Positions 47,610 through 61,600 of a stretch of DNA of 64,000 nt are shown piece after piece; positions within the stretch are counted from its first letter, which is position 1; each line of letters starts with the position of its first letter. The notes beneath the pieces are model-generated. The model was not told the DNA's origin. It made no database searches and saw nothing but the letters and a program-made list of their open reading frames with translations. A program made the position numbers and the translations under genes. The DNA is from Erigeron canadensis (Eukaryota; Streptophyta; Magnoliopsida; Asterales; Asteraceae): NCBI RefSeq assembly GCF_010389155.1, contig NC_057762.1, forward strand, positions 32,672,055-32,736,054, read 5' to 3'.

Positions 47610-49321
47610 TATGAAATTCATTCTATCATTTATATGTTTTAAGTGAAAATACACAACAAAATTAATTTGTTTTAATAATTGTATAATTAAACAATGAGTA
47701 AAAGATATAAATAGTTATATATAAAATTTGTTTGAAGTTTGTACAATTTATTTTTATGGATTTATTGTCATTGTTTTAGTGTTATTGTTACTAATATTCT
47801 TTTGAAAACTTGTTGAAATTAACTAAAGTGTAATTATAGGGTATAAACTTATAAATTTTTGAAACTCAATTTGACCCAAACCACAAGTGGTTAAAAACCA
47901 ATTAAAACAAAAAAACCGAACCGAAATAGACCCAAACCGAAAAAACCGAAACCGAAAAACCGAAACCCAATGGTTTTAGTTTTCGAAAACCGAATTATAA
48001 CGGTTCGGTTTTGTTTTTAGTCAAAACCGAACCGTACTCACCCTACCGGAGAATAGAAGACAATATTTTGGATGGTGATCTTTTTCGCTATCTTCTGACA
48101 TGTATGTTTATAATTGTTGATGTATTGCCCATCTCTTCTAATTTGTATTTGTACCATTTTCACAACCTTCCTCTATTTTTCACACACACCAGTTTCTATG
48201 ACGGCCAGGCCGGGGCAAACTTGAGTTGCCGGTTGTGGCAAAAAAAAATTACAACTAAACTTCCCAATGACATTATATCAAAAGCAAACCAAGATTGTTG
48301 CCCTATGGGTTTTTCTTTCAATTAAGCACAATAAAAGTTAGCATAAGTATATATTTCTATCTATATGATAAACAATCATTAAACTAGTGAGATACGAGTA
48401 CCTTTTTTCTTTTTTTTTTTAGATGATCCGCACTTTTTCTGAAATAGTCTTAGAAAGTGACTAAAATACCCACGAGACAAATAGGTAAGAAATAAAATTA
48501 AAATATATATCATGACTGGTCGCGGATAGCATATATGGGTTCAAAACACGAGTCATTCACACCATTCATCCCCACACCACACAATTTACTAGCCATCCAG
48601 CCAGTCGTAGGTGGGTCACGAATGATGTGTCAATGAGCAAGTGGGCGTGGGTGGTCATGGGTTGTGCAGATGCAAAATGTAAAATCGTCATTTGTTTCAA
48701 AAAGGATACTAGTGTTGGGACCATCCATAAAAGAAGGTACTGAACATATCTTGTAGTATGGCACTACACTGCAAGACTACAAAACTAAAATTATATAACA
48801 TAAAAAAACAAAATAAATAGAAAAACGAGACCGCTAGGAGTTAAAAAATGAACAAGACCATTTGACATGGCAGTATGGCACTACACTGAGAGTCTTCCAA
48901 AGTATGAAAAACATGGTCTATATAATCCAACACTAAACTTTATACATTTTGACCTTTGATAACGTCCACACTGTCAGTGTCAGAAACCTAGTACCATTAC
49001 TTCATTATTTAAATTAAAAGCCAACAAACAAAACATATTCAATATCCAAAGCAAAATATGGACATGTGACACAGAAGACAGTGAGTTTTTTAATTGTCGT
49101 CTAAAGTTATCTCTATTAATAAAAATGCATACCTGCCATTATTGCAAGACTTCCAGGCAACCTTCCAAACGTCTCTTTAGTATCCAACTATCCATGGACA
49201 TGTACAGAATAACGTTATATACTTTGTTAAAATCGACATCAGTTGGCTTTTTGTTCCGAAAGATAAGTTAGACAGGCATATGAGCAGCTAAGATTAAAAA
49301 CAAGACTAGTAAAGATAACAA
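47610..49321. other. Intergenic sequence with AACCGAA-rich transposon-like repeat
   Basis: At about 47875-48045, AACCGAA/ACCGAAACC units and an inverted GGTTCGGTTTTG occur, ending near GTACTCACCCTA, as in decayed hAT elements. No gene recognised. Confidence 0.4.
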
Positions 49322-52300
49322 TCATAGTGAAATACAATTATGCCCTGCGGGTACTATCTTGGGCATCTGACTAGCGGTGACATATCTTTGAGGATATAAC
49401 TTAGGAACGGTAGAAGGTCCACCAGATGATGCTGGCTCAGCTACAACCATTTGAGCTCGGCTGTGGAACTTGGCGAAACGGTTGATGACTGCAAATCTCT
49501 CCAAATCTTGGGTCTCCATTCTTATTTCAAGATACGAGCCTCCATTCTCCAACCTTCATCACCATTTTAAAACACATAAACAACAATTTATAAGTAATTC
49601 CAAATTTAGAGGATATGTAAGTTGCATCTAGGGTTATCTAATTGTTTGCTTATCTACAGTTTCAATTTTTTATTTAGGTTTTGACGAAAAAGGGTTCCTT
49701 TGAGCATAAAAGTCACTGTGTGTTTGTACCTCAAAAGCTCATCTTCTAGTTTTTTTGCTCGATCAATGAAATCTTCTACAGTCTTTGAGAGATTTTCACC
49801 GCTGCGCTTAGATATATCCTTTTTGTCTGATAACCTGAAAAATGCAATGTTGAAAGAATCAAATACATAAGAAAGTGCAATAATAACTTATTGAAAGGCT
49901 TATATATATTCTTACGAGTCGGATATATCGCAAGGCATGTGAGAATGCTTTGCCAACCCACATGCATCACCAAGTGCAAATCTAGCAGCGAAGTATGTTA
50001 CACTATTATAGCATGCAGTGGCATCAGCTGAGAGGATTGCAGCTGGTGCAGGTCGGAATAACACTTGCATAAGTTGTGTCGTAAAGATAATTCTCTTTTT
50101 TGGGTGAACCATTGAAGGTGAGTCTCCCGACGCTTCTCCATGTTCTTTTAACTGTTAAAAGATCGTCAGAACAAGTAGCAAGAATTGCAAGACTATTGAA
50201 AGTCAACTTTTCATAATGCAAACTGTTCAACCAAAAAGCTCACCTTTTCAGGTACCCGAATTGCAGCCTGTGCCCATTCTAGTTCAGCAATGCTGCAAGA
50301 CAACAATGTGAAAGATTAGGACGCATTCAAGCATCCTGTACTTGCGCTTTAAAGATCAATAGTATACTTAAAAAAGTTGCTCTGAAATGTTTTAGAACAT
50401 ACAATATATACAACTCTGTTATGTAATAGATATGCAGGACTTGCCTCATATCTTGGAGCCTTGAAGAACCTTGCGTTACTTCTTTATACCATGGTAGAAG
50501 CTCATACGTAGAAAATTTACGCTTCTTTGATTGATAAACAGGCAAAGGTTGTTTGGGCACATCTATATACTGCATGTAAGGGGAAGATGATTGATTGACA
50601 GCAAACGTGTTGGTCCCGGACAATGGCTTTACAATCCCATTTTGACTTGTGTCGGCTAAATTCATTTGCACGAACGAATTATCAATACGCGGCTGTGAAG
50701 CATCATGAAGAGATGGGTTAGACGATCTTTTGACCATCTGATCTTCTCTTTCAGCAGATGCCATGAGCAGATTTCTATAATTCTCATATACAGAGTTAAG
50801 TTGAGGAGCTTTAGGATCGGAATCGACCATTTCTTTCTTTAATGTTGGCCTTGCATTAGGATCAGAGTATGTGGGATTCAGAGGGGATATATGCACTTTC
50901 TTCAAAGATGCATTTGCGTTTGCACGTCCAGGGAAAGCATCTTCTTCAAGAAGAAATTTACCTTCTTGCCCTCTTGAGTAATCAAAACCTTGGGAATTCA
51001 ATACATGTCCACTAGCTTCCAATACGTTATTTGCCACACCAGACTCCTTTGGAACTTCAGAAGTAGTTTCAATCCTGCTATGTGACACATCTGAGGCTGA
51101 AGGAGATCCACTTATAGTCTTATAGGATCCCATTCCAGAAAGATTTGGCTGTGATGGATTATCTACCGACGTATTATACTTTCTCATTGAATTAGAAACC
51201 TGTTGACCCTCAAACATTAACGATCTTTGGCCATCTTGGTCCTTTAATTGGACTATATGGGAGGTGTCCTACAAGGGATCATGATAAAGATAAGGTATCT
51301 AATAAAACAGAGAAAACAGCAATTCAATAATCCAAAGTTAACATCGACTTTTCTGATATAGTTATATTTCTGAACTAATGGTACATACCGGTGGACGGGA
51401 GATCTGAGATAAGCCAAAGTAGTTAACCGGGGGCCTTTGAGTTGGAGAAGCCAATCTAAAGCCAAATGGTGGGGCAGAATAATTGTTGGAGGGAGTTTGT
51501 GCATCGGCAGTTTCAGGCTTAGGCATCACATTTGTTGAAAGTGATTCAAAATTTGTAGAGGGTGCAGAATGTCTATATTCTCTGAGCTTGTCTACTTTGT
51601 GAAAAAGCTCAAGCATATGCCGACTGCCATTATGAACCAAATAGTGTTTCATAAGACCATGCAAACAGATAATTTAAGAGTAGGAAAACCTTCTAAGAAA
51701 ATTAGTCCGTTTAAAATCCATGTTGCAAATTACAACCTTTCTTTTCAAATGTCCATGATATTTCTTTGTTTCAAAAGATTCCAAGTCAAAATTACTCACT
51801 ACAATCATTGTAAGTAAATAGGATAAGTTCTTGGAAATGTATTCAGCTTTATTGCAGATATTTAACTTAAAATGTTTCTATTGTGGGTATCAATCTTCTA
51901 AATACTGTTAATCTATGTATTTGGTGGTATTTTTGCTTACATGGCATCCATATAAGTTGCCACATCAGAAAGATCACAATAGCTACATCTTTGCCATGGT
52001 TTCTAGTTAATTTATTAGAAATTAATTAAGAATTGACGACAATCAAACATCTGATAATCTTTACCGTGCTGAGTACCAAATCAACTGTTAGAATTCTCAA
52101 GATACTTGACAGACAAACAAACAATTTTATGATATGTGAGAAACACTCCAACATCTTACTGAAACTACGCATCGAATTAATTGTTATAATGCTCATGTAG
52201 CCAAGAAGCACACACCTTGTCTGAGAATTTGAATCTGCAGTAGGAAAGTCTGCTGGTCTGTCCACAATGGCAGACATCCCAGAAGATTCGCTGCTTCTAA

Positions 52301-53505
52301 GAGTTGTCATGTCTGATGCTTTAGAGGGCAAAACCCCCTACGGAAAGAGGACACATGAATGGCATGTCAAGTTTTAAACATTGCAAAATAAATGATAGTG
52401 TATATATGGGAAACGATCACATAATTGGCTATTCACTTACCTTGTTAAACTCTTCACCATTACTTGAAGCATCATGAACAAACCCAAACTCTCCATCATG
52501 CCCACCCGGTCTTTGATGGACCTGTAAATGTGAAAATCTTTGAGCTTGCGCACTTGCTTCAAATCCGCCACCTTCTTTGTGGGATTGTTGAAAACTGGGG
52601 AAACTAGAGCTTGCATTAGATGATTTAAGATCCTCCTGCCTTGCAGTTAAAGAAGATGCATTTTGAAAATTATTATTTTGCCATGAAGGTAGGTTTTTCC
52701 CACTTTCCATTATATTAGGGGGCTGGTTATCATTGGACAGTTCTGGGTTCTGAAAGCTCAAACCACTCCACTCTTCCTGCACACCAGTATCAGTGCTCGA
52801 GGTTTCTTCAAGTGCAGACTGCATAAGAGCACTCCAAGTCCCACTTTGAAGAGATGGAAGAGCTTGCGAATTATCAGTGTCATCAAACATGCTCCCAAAA
52901 CCTCCCAAGCTGTCATCATCTGTACTGAATAAGAACTTCTGTTCCAACGGATCCAAAGAAGTGAAGTCTTGAGAAGGGTTGATGTCTTGCTCATGACCCC
53001 TACCAAATTCTTGTTGATCATTTCCTGTTTGACTTCCCATATCTAAACCTTGACTAAAACCTGGTCCAAACATGTTTTTGGCCTGATAAGAAACATTATA
53101 CTGATCACTCAAAGAAGATCTACTAATAGTGTCCACCTGTTCGCCAGTGGATTCATGAATTGCGCCCTGAAAATGTGAAAGATTACTAAAACTATGTGCA
53201 TCAACTGGCTGAGATGCAAGACCCATTGATCGCAACACTTGATTTTGTGCCTGTGAATAAGGCAACCTGTTCTGAAACCCCTGGACCAAGTTGGTATTGC
53301 CATTACCAAACATAAACATTTGGGAAGCATCACGGACCGGTGTTCCATTAATTAAGGGTGCATATTGAACCCCAGAGGCTTGCTTATCGTGTATTACAGA
53401 TTGTTGATTTATAACATTTTGTTGCCTCTGGTCATTTAACTCTTGAAGTTTCTTTTGCCTCTGGAGTTCTTCTAGCTGCTTAAACATAATTTGCCGTTGC
53501 AACAT
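49322..53505 (-). CDS. Plant dentin-sialophosphoprotein-like protein (At5g07980 type)
   Basis: Eight coding exons (53505-52441, 52337-52216, 51623-51389, 51268-50445, 50292-50244, 50151-49916, 49834-49730, 49553-49322) give 955 residues. The N-terminus is a Gln-rich coiled-coil (LKQLEELQRQKK-like), followed by Ser/Asn/Gln-rich disordered sequence with the family motif LPSLQSGTWSALMQSALEET and EEWSGLSFQNPE. A conserved C-terminal domain contains KKRIIFTTQLMQVLFRPAP and a coiled-coil (ENLSKTVEDFIDRAKKLEDELLRLE). The fourth intron uses a GC donor (AG|GCAAGT). No in-frame ATG precedes 53505 before stops, so the protein starts later than longer family members. Molecular function is not established. 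Confidence 0.82.
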
Positions 53506-54690
53506 TTTATTATCATCCAAATGAAAACTGCAGTTTAGACTGGTTCGCTGATGGTTATCAAGCCACTGCTCAAGAGGAATAACTCTAAGCCTCCTAAACT
53601 ATCATGTAGCGGGTACTCAATGTTCACAACTATGTATCAGAAATAAATGAATCTCGAATCAAGATCTTGGGAATAACTTCTGCAACTTAGCTTTAATATA
53701 ACCTACCTGAAAAAGGAAAAACAAACACGGAAACTAATATCATGAGAAGTATCAAAGAGAACCACGAAATCTAGCCACATCAATGAAGAACACATTATTC
53801 TTCCTAGTATATAAGAAATAAAGCATTAACTGATTACCATTACGTATAAGAAATTCTAAAACAAAAACGGTCAAGTTGACAAACGTCACATATAGCATAC
53901 GCCTTCACTTTCAAAAAATAAACTCACAGGTTAACGTCGGTGTACATGAAAACTTCCCTTTACCCCTTGCTCGGCTGTAAGGTAAACTAAGAGCAGCACT
54001 ATCTAGAGTAAACTTCATAAATCATCAGAATTTCGTTAAAAGCTTAAAAAGAAATCCTCCTCACTCAAAAAACAAAACATAAAACCGTCATTCTCGCAAC
54101 ATAAAAAATAAAGTTAATGACTTTCATTTCATACAAAACATCATTTTCGCAAAAACATGACCACAACTTGAACAAAAAAACAATCTTTGACAAATTCATC
54201 CCGCGATACATTCCGTTATCGCAAAATATGGTCTTTCTTTTAGCATTTACGCAATCCTTTTAACACTTACTTTTATTAACTTTCTGATATTTAAGGTAGG
54301 TGAAGAACTGAAAGTACTCAAATCTAACCTAAGTACTTGAAACAATAAATAAAGCCAGAAAGTTTACTTAAACAGTTAAACCCTTAATAACTATGATATC
54401 AATACAATCCTATAACAACAACAATTAATAACTACAAAATGTTGCAAAAATTATAGCTCAAACCCTAAATTAATAAAAATTAAAATAAAAACTGTCAATT
54501 TATCATAAGCAAAAGAAATTATATAAATCAACTAAACTAATAAATAAAGCTAAACCTGAAGACTACAAAATTAGGGTTTAAAAAAGTGTGATCTAGCAAA
54601 TTAAGGGTTGGGGGTGGGGGTAGTTGAGAAATAATAATAATAAATAATAATTACTTTAGAAATGGAGATCATATAAGTTGAAGTTATTAG
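53506..54690 (-). other. 5' UTR exons and leader intron of the dentin-sialophosphoprotein-like gene
   Basis: A CTTCAG|GTTTAG donor at 54556/54555 and a TTTTTCAG acceptor ending at 53707 define a leader intron of about 850 bp. An AAACCCTAA telo-box-like motif lies near 54575 on the gene strand. Confidence 0.5.
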
Positions 54691-57006
54691 CAGCTGATGA
54701 ATGCACCTTCTTCTTCTTCTTTCTTCTTATTCTTACTTTCTTTTATGTATATTGTAAGTATACAGATATAGATACATATATATATATATGTATGTATGTA
54801 GGCAGGGGAGGTTTTTCTCCTTTTTATATTTTTGCTTTGTTTCTCTCACTAAAACTACTGCTACTGATGATGAGTGAGAAAATGTTATGTTTGTTGGTGC
54901 TCTCTTTTTTTAATTCTTTTTTTTTTTTAATTACGAGTATCATTTAAATAAAACTGAAAATAAAAAGAGATGATTTATTTATGTAAGTATTAGTTTAGGT
55001 TCGGATCCAGGCGTGAAGGTTCAATGACGAACCTGAGGTTTGGGATATAATGAAGCTGGGGAATGTGTCGGTGTGGTTGAGTGTATATATATGTTTGGAA
55101 TCTGGTCCGTTGGTTTATGATAATAATTGATCGTACGGTGGGTGTTGGTGGATGTAAGTCAAGAGTCAACAACTATACAGTAGTGTGCTAGTGTAGTAGT
55201 GTTTAGAAACACGAGAAGGGGAATCTTTTTCGTTATATAGACCTTTTCGAACAGTTTACCTTTTTTGTTAACAGTAAAAATAATGACGTGATTATTTAGT
55301 GTACTTAGATGTAAAGCAGTAAAAGATGAATTAAGCTTTGTAATTATCAGTTTATCACGTTAACTTTTACATTGAACGTTTAAACTGCTAAATTTCCTTA
55401 ACAATAACAAAAAGAATAACTAATGAAAATTGCTTTTATATTCTCATCTATTACACTAATCCAACAATCTTTTGCTTTCATCTTGACTTTTACTTTGAGT
55501 CTTTAAAAGTTTCATAACGCGATACAACATGAAAAGGAAATAAATCGATGTTAACACCAACTATTGGAGACGGTCTTATACTCTATCGTTTCAAGTTAAG
55601 CGAACACCTTTTTATTTTATACAGTACGAGAGAAAGGTACCCGCGTATTGAGACGGTGATGAGAGTGGCGGCGGTGTAATGACGGTGACGGACTAACGGT
55701 GGTGGCAGTGACGGGTGGCGGTGGCGGCGAAGATTGGTGGTGACGGCGGTGGCGCCAATGAGTAGTGAAAGTTATTAATATAATGTGACTATGATGTATA
55801 GTACATCATGCATTAGAATGTGCACATTGTTGAAACATATAATCAATATTAAAATTTTAAATTCAATGTTGAAAATCGTATAGATATAGATATATATATA
55901 TTCCAAAGTAATTATTTATGTATAAAACTCTGATAAAAACTTTTTAAATAGTAATTATGTTGAAAAAAAAATTATAACAAAGAGAGCACATATAGAGTTT
56001 TGATTTTGAGTTTTATACACACAACTATTAAATATCCTAATTCATACTGCTAATCTAACACAGACTCAACACATGCAATCTTAAAATATGGCGCCAAGCC
56101 AAAAACAAAACACATCACTTTTGGCACCAACTATTAAGTTCTTGCCAATGACATGTAGTACAATTAGTAATGAATAGGAACAAATTTGCCACAATTAATA
56201 CAAATCTCTGAATTCAAACTTGAAAACGCCCATAACCACAACCGTTGAGTGAGTTAGGTAATGTCCCTTACATTATGGACAGACGGTTGATGTGAGCTGG
56301 TTTGAGTTGTCCGCTATTAACCAAATACTAGGTTCTTGCAAAATTGTGACAAGAATGGAAGTCAATGTTTCATTGTTGAAGAAAATGCAATCACATAGAA
56401 TTACAAAGACGCATAGATAAAAATTGTGCTATCGCATAGGACGACGTCAAAATTTTAAACCAAAATACTCCCACGGATACTAAACATTGTTATTTTCCAC
56501 GGAGCAATAAAGCATAGATAAGTACGGTCATCAACTACAGATTATGCATCCTTGGAAATGGTATAGTGATTGGATTACAAACCTCTTTGACAACACTGAG
56601 ACAAACATAGAAGACTTTGAGAATTTTCAGCCCCGGTCTCATTTCTGTCTAAATAATACACTGCCGACTCATTTTCAGTAACCAGCATTAGTCTTCCTGT
56701 GAGAAGTACAAACATGTGTATCCCAGTTACAAAATAATCATATAGTGCCTATTATATGACAATATGCAAGGGAAGTATCATTAAATACAAGATGCATGCT
56801 ATTATTACACAAGGGAAGTTCAAATCAACCCGGGAAAGCGAGTTTCGAATACTGGCGTCCAGTTAAAAAAATTTCACAAAATCAACATCACGCAAATTTC
56901 TGTGATTAGGACTTTTAAGCAAGTGTGTAAACTTTAAAAAGTTGACACAACAAATCAGACCATTTGTTAATTGATATGAGATGAAAACTTCCGCATACCT
57001 TCATGC
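54691..57006. other. Intergenic sequence
   Basis: No gene seen. A GTGGCGG/GACGGTG-rich low-complexity patch lies at about 55655-55755, and TA-rich tracts near 54776 and 55885. Confidence 0.4.
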
Positions 57007-60000
57007 TCATGGAATACAGGTTTCAGAAGATATCCGTAGCTTTGAATCTGCCCCTCCACTTACCACACTATCTCCGTTCCACCAGTCGGCACATAGTACC
57101 TTATCCTCGTGTGAATCGATTATAGCCAATGGCCACTGCACCCAAGTAACAGTAATCAAAGATTAAGACTAAGCAGAATAATGTCTCTGTAAAGTGACTG
57201 ACTTTTCAAAGCATTGTACTTGTTTCTTTATTGCAGTCAAACCATTTTTATTGCCAAAGTGTAAATGAGAATACCAAGCTTATTGGATAAAAGGTTAAAA
57301 CTTTCAAACATAATAGCACCTTATCCAAAATCGCTCATTCTTGATAAGTAAAGTGACATTTTAGACATTTTCAAAGAGAGGTTATTTTGCAGCAATAAAA
57401 CAAGAATAGTTCAAAATGTTCCGCTCATAAACCAATGGTTGAAAAGAAACACAGGAAGGTATAATGGTAAATACCGCAGTTCTCAAGTCCCATAGCATGA
57501 CCTTCCCATCGTAAGATGCAGAAAGCAAATGAAACCATGACCTTTTGTGCCACTTGCATGCCGTTATCCAGGAAGTGTGAGAAGAGAACTGGAAGCTAGG
57601 AGCAAGAGTTCCTGTGATTATAATTGCAACAACTCAAAGGTTTAACATGTGCAAGTGATGGGGACTTGGTTATCAACTGTATATTTGTGTGTACATTAAA
57701 AATTACCTGGTTTACGAGGATCCCAGATCCTAAGAATAGGATCAGAGCCACCACCTGCAATGAGCGCAGAACTTTCACCTCCAACATCAATGCAGTTTAT
57801 TACTTTCCCACAAAACTGTATAACGGAATAAGTTCAGAGGCGCTCTTATAATAAATTAGGTGAAATTCATTAGACCAGTTAACAATTTTGCATTGTATGT
57901 ATGTAATGTAGAAAACAGAGATTTTGATTTAGGTGCAGCTTAAATGATCTAACAGAGATGTAAAACACCAGTAATTGTAGTAAACTGGTAGCTGACAACC
58001 TTTTCCTTTAAAACAAACTGAAGTCTCAAAAAAAAAAACAAAGTTATAAGGGTATCTCTAGCTTTATGACCTTTCTTTCTATTGGCATGTACAAGGATAC
58101 TTGTTGGCTTAAATAGGCATGAAGTGTTGTTTAGTTATTTATTTGCAAGTTTAAATTCAAACAGAAAAAATGAAAAACGGAACCAAAATTTGCGGTAAAC
58201 ATATAACAACAAGCAATTTGCAATACCATGTTCAATGTATCTTTTCCCGTCTCCACATCCCATCTTCTGATGGAATGATCCCATGATGCAGAATAGATAG
58301 TTCCAGGTTCAGGCCAAACAACTGAAGATACGCATTGTGTATGTCCCACAAATGTAGAAACAGCCTCTCCCTGCACGAGTCGGAACTTTTAGATATCTCT
58401 ATTTAGAAGTTCTCAGCAAAAAATGGAGGTAAAATAGTGTGTGTGTGTGTATATATATGTTAAAGCAGAACAAGAAAATATAACTTCAGATCAGTAGTTG
58501 TTTCCATAACATTATGATACAGTAAGCATTAGTTTAACCCAACTGTAATTATAAATAGTGAATCAAGTATATCGGCCAATAACAATCCTGTCGAACTCTA
58601 GATTAACATATAGCATATGTTTCTGAACCGCACATACGTTCAAACTTTGCTAAAATCCTTTTCCAGCCACTAAAGACCAACAGAATCAGGTAACTTCTTA
58701 GTCTTTTGATCATTTGATGGAAACTATGTGTCACTCAGTTTGTGGATCTTGTCTTAGGTAGATGACCATCTGGAGCCTAACTGCCTAAGAGATTACAGAA
58801 AAAACAAAGAGTGTAGATTGAGGGGTGAATCTGTTGTATAAAGTGTCCCAAGAAGATTTAAAAGTTCTCAATTTTAAATTTGTCTTCCAACCACTATTCT
58901 TTTCAGAGGTGTAATTAAAGGCTCAAAGCAGTTTCAGACACTTCTTAAGCAATACACTTCTAAAGATATGTAAATAAGCAACTTTAAGCAGACATGAGAA
59001 TATCATCAGACTGTTGCCTGTTGGCTGACAAATGATCAGTAAAGTTACCTCTGATTGAGATTCTTCTTCCTTATTGCCTTTTTTCCTTTTCTTCGTTGAC
59101 ACAACATCACCTTCATTAGACTCTGTCTGCCACAAATTGATTCTACAATCCCAAGAGCCAGAACATACCTATAAAATCAAGACATAAAACTATTGAGAAA
59201 GCTAGCAAAAATATTTAGAGTTATATTATAAGCAGCTATAAATGTAGAAAGAGAACCATATCCCCAGTAGGATGTGCTGCAAGACTTTGCACAGAAGCGG
59301 TATGCCCACACAGAGTTCTATACGCTCTAATCTTCAAGTTCTCCTCTAGGGCCGCTGCATCAACCTTCAAGTTAAAAGAGCTGTATTAGAATCTTCCAGA
59401 TAGCTTTGTTTTAAATGAGAAACCTATGTACAATTACCTTCCAGAGTTTCACAGTCTTATCTTTTGAACCAGTCGCTACTACAAGATTGGACTTGTTCTC
59501 GCTATCTTCATTATCAGCATAAAATAATTAGAGTATAATTAGTATAGTGGACAAAAATGACAAAACTAAAGGCTGAAAGATCTTAACTAGTACAAGCTTG
59601 TCTAACTACTAAAACGTAATCAATCGAGCATTTATTGATAATTAAACTACCCCATATACTAGGAAGACCAAAAATCATGTATATTCATCTATGACTAGTC
59701 AGTTAAGATGATACCTATTCCTTTCACAACACCAACTGATGTAAGTGCATCGCTGTGCCCCTCCAAAATATGTGTACAAACCCCGGCAGCTTTCCATATC
59801 CTAAATTACAAACATTTAAGCATACAATTATTATTGCATCTGATTTTCATAAAGAAAAAAAAAACATTACATATAAAATCTGTCCCATATAATTAACGGC
59901 ATTACCTTCCTAATCCATCATAGCAGCCTGTCAAAATGACCCTGCCAAAAGAAACAAAAGTACATAACTTTTAGTGAGAATTATCAAAATCATCTTCCAA

Positions 60001-61532
60001 AGGTCAGTTACACCAAGAGAAGAATCACGTGCATACCCAGCAACTTCATAAAATATTTTGTACTTAGATCGTGTTTGTGCCTCATAACTTATATTGATTT
60101 ATGCATCCTTATTGAGGAACTCTTTCCAAATTCCCCACTTCTAGTGGTTGGATGTCAATTGTTAAACTGATGGATAATAAACGCCAACAACAGTTTAATA
60201 TCAACGCTAAAGTATTATGCATCATTTGTCGGAAGGAGATTGTCTCAAGTTCCTCCAACTTGACTAGTCAAGTTGGGAGGATCTTGGCCCTTGATTTCCT
60301 TTGATTGAAAATCAAGGGTCAAGATTCAATGATAATAAATGAATCTTGGCCCTTGATTTTCAATCAATGGTCAAGATCCTCCCAACTTGACTAGTCAAGT
60401 TGGGGGAACTTGAGGGAATCTCCTTCCTTCACGTATCGTACAATAAGAATTAAACACCAAAAGTTGGGATTTAAAAGGAACTCCTTTGTCAAGTATCGTA
60501 CAATAAGAATTAAACACCAAAAGTTGGGATTTAAAAGGCACTTGCTCTAGACACATCATTGTTAAAGCATTTTGCTTCAGTGGTGATATTCCATACATAC
60601 CGCACGATATACAAGTGAACAAGTCCCAGTGTCCCACCCACTTTGAGGAATTATATACAAAGACACAAAATTTGACAAAGAAAAAGGACATACAATAGCT
60701 TAGTGCTACCAAGTAAACAAACTTACTGAGTTGAACCGTCGACTGAACTGACCCAATCATCATGTAATGAAGGATCGTCTTCCTTACGTGGTGCTACAGC
60801 TTTGATGTACTCAATCTCAAGAATTTTCTCCTGTATATGAACACATTTTACTATCAGGTATCATTAAACGAAGATATAATGAGCACAACGAAGACTGATC
60901 TCATATTCTCACTTCTTAAACTATATATATACACCAAACCATAGATTAATAAATACGATCCAATTGCTATTGATAAAACGCACGAATGAAAATGACAAAA
61001 AGTAGTTCCCTTTAGAACCAAATCACTTTTTTAAGCTTTTAGTGATTCTTCTATACATAACGAGTGAAGGGCGATCTATTATTAACTTCACTTTTCATTT
61101 ATTAAATAATTTCGATAATTGGTCTTTAATACGAATAATTTGAAAAATCGGAAACAAGTACATACAGCTGAAATGCCCTTGGCAAGAAGAAAGGCTTCAA
61201 GTGACATCCTAACCAGCTCATTATCAATTAGAAAATCAAACGGTTCAGCTTTCCATTCATCATTTCCTGATTATTCAATAACATTCACAAATCTATTAGC
61301 AATATATATATATATAAGCTATACAAAAAGAGTAAATTGAACTACACGCTAAAAAAAGAAAATAAATAAAAAAACCTGATTGAAGGAGATTATTAACAAC
61401 AGCAGAAAGGCCCAATCTGGTGAGGTTGGACGGAAGAGCAATGGAAGTCGTCGGAGCTATGTACGGCGGTTTGAGCTTTGTAACGAATCGTACTTGAACA
61501 CTTTTCGTAGCATCATCTCCGTCGATATCCAT
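57007..61532 (-). CDS. WDR12: Ribosome biogenesis protein WDR12 (Ytm1)
   Basis: Twelve exons (61532-61376, 61266-61166, 60830-60727, 59941-59906, 59800-59715, 59505-59438, 59364-59257, 59168-59049, 58370-58227, 57815-57707, 57611-57475, 57135-57007) give 432 residues. WDR12 acts with PES and BOP1 (PeBoW complex) in 27S pre-rRNA processing and 60S assembly. The N-terminal ubiquitin-like NLE domain is VQVRFVTKLKPPY...FDFLIDNELVRMSLEAFLLAKGIS. WD repeats follow, with VATGSKDKTVKLWK, SASWDHSIRRWDVETGKD, SDPILRIWDPRKPG, SASYDGKVMLWDLRT and a terminal ADWWNGDSVVSGGADSKL. A Lys-rich loop (KKRKKGNKEEE) interrupts the repeats. The exon 6 acceptor is the least certain. Intron 3 carries a foldback MITE. 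Confidence 0.93.
60231..60427. mobile_element. Small foldback MITE in WDR12 intron 3
   Basis: Almost the whole 197 bp is an inverted repeat. Each arm contains CCAACTTGACTAGTCAAGTTGG (itself a palindrome) and ATCTTGGCCCTTGATT or close variants. The ends read GGAAGGAGAT and ATCTCCTTCC. Confidence 0.8.
60433..60540. repeat. 60-bp tandem duplication in WDR12 intron 3
   Basis: GTATCGTACAATAAGAATTA starts at 60433 and 60493, and the unit continues through AAAAGTTGGGATTTAAAAGG. It sits directly beside the MITE. Confidence 0.9.
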
Positions 61533-61592
61533 TGATATTACAGATTATTATTATTACTATTGTGATGTGATGAAATTCGGCGCGGATGAAAC

Positions 61593-61600
61593 TAGGGTTT
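61593..61600 (-). promoter_or_regulatory. Telo-box upstream of WDR12
   Basis: AAACCCTA on the gene strand about 60 bp before the ATG, as in the CBF5 and eS19 promoters of this window. Confidence 0.65.

Noticed and set aside
49912..51664. Several separate small genes on the minus strand
   Set aside because: They are exons of one gene; frames join cleanly across introns into the dentin-sialophosphoprotein-like protein.
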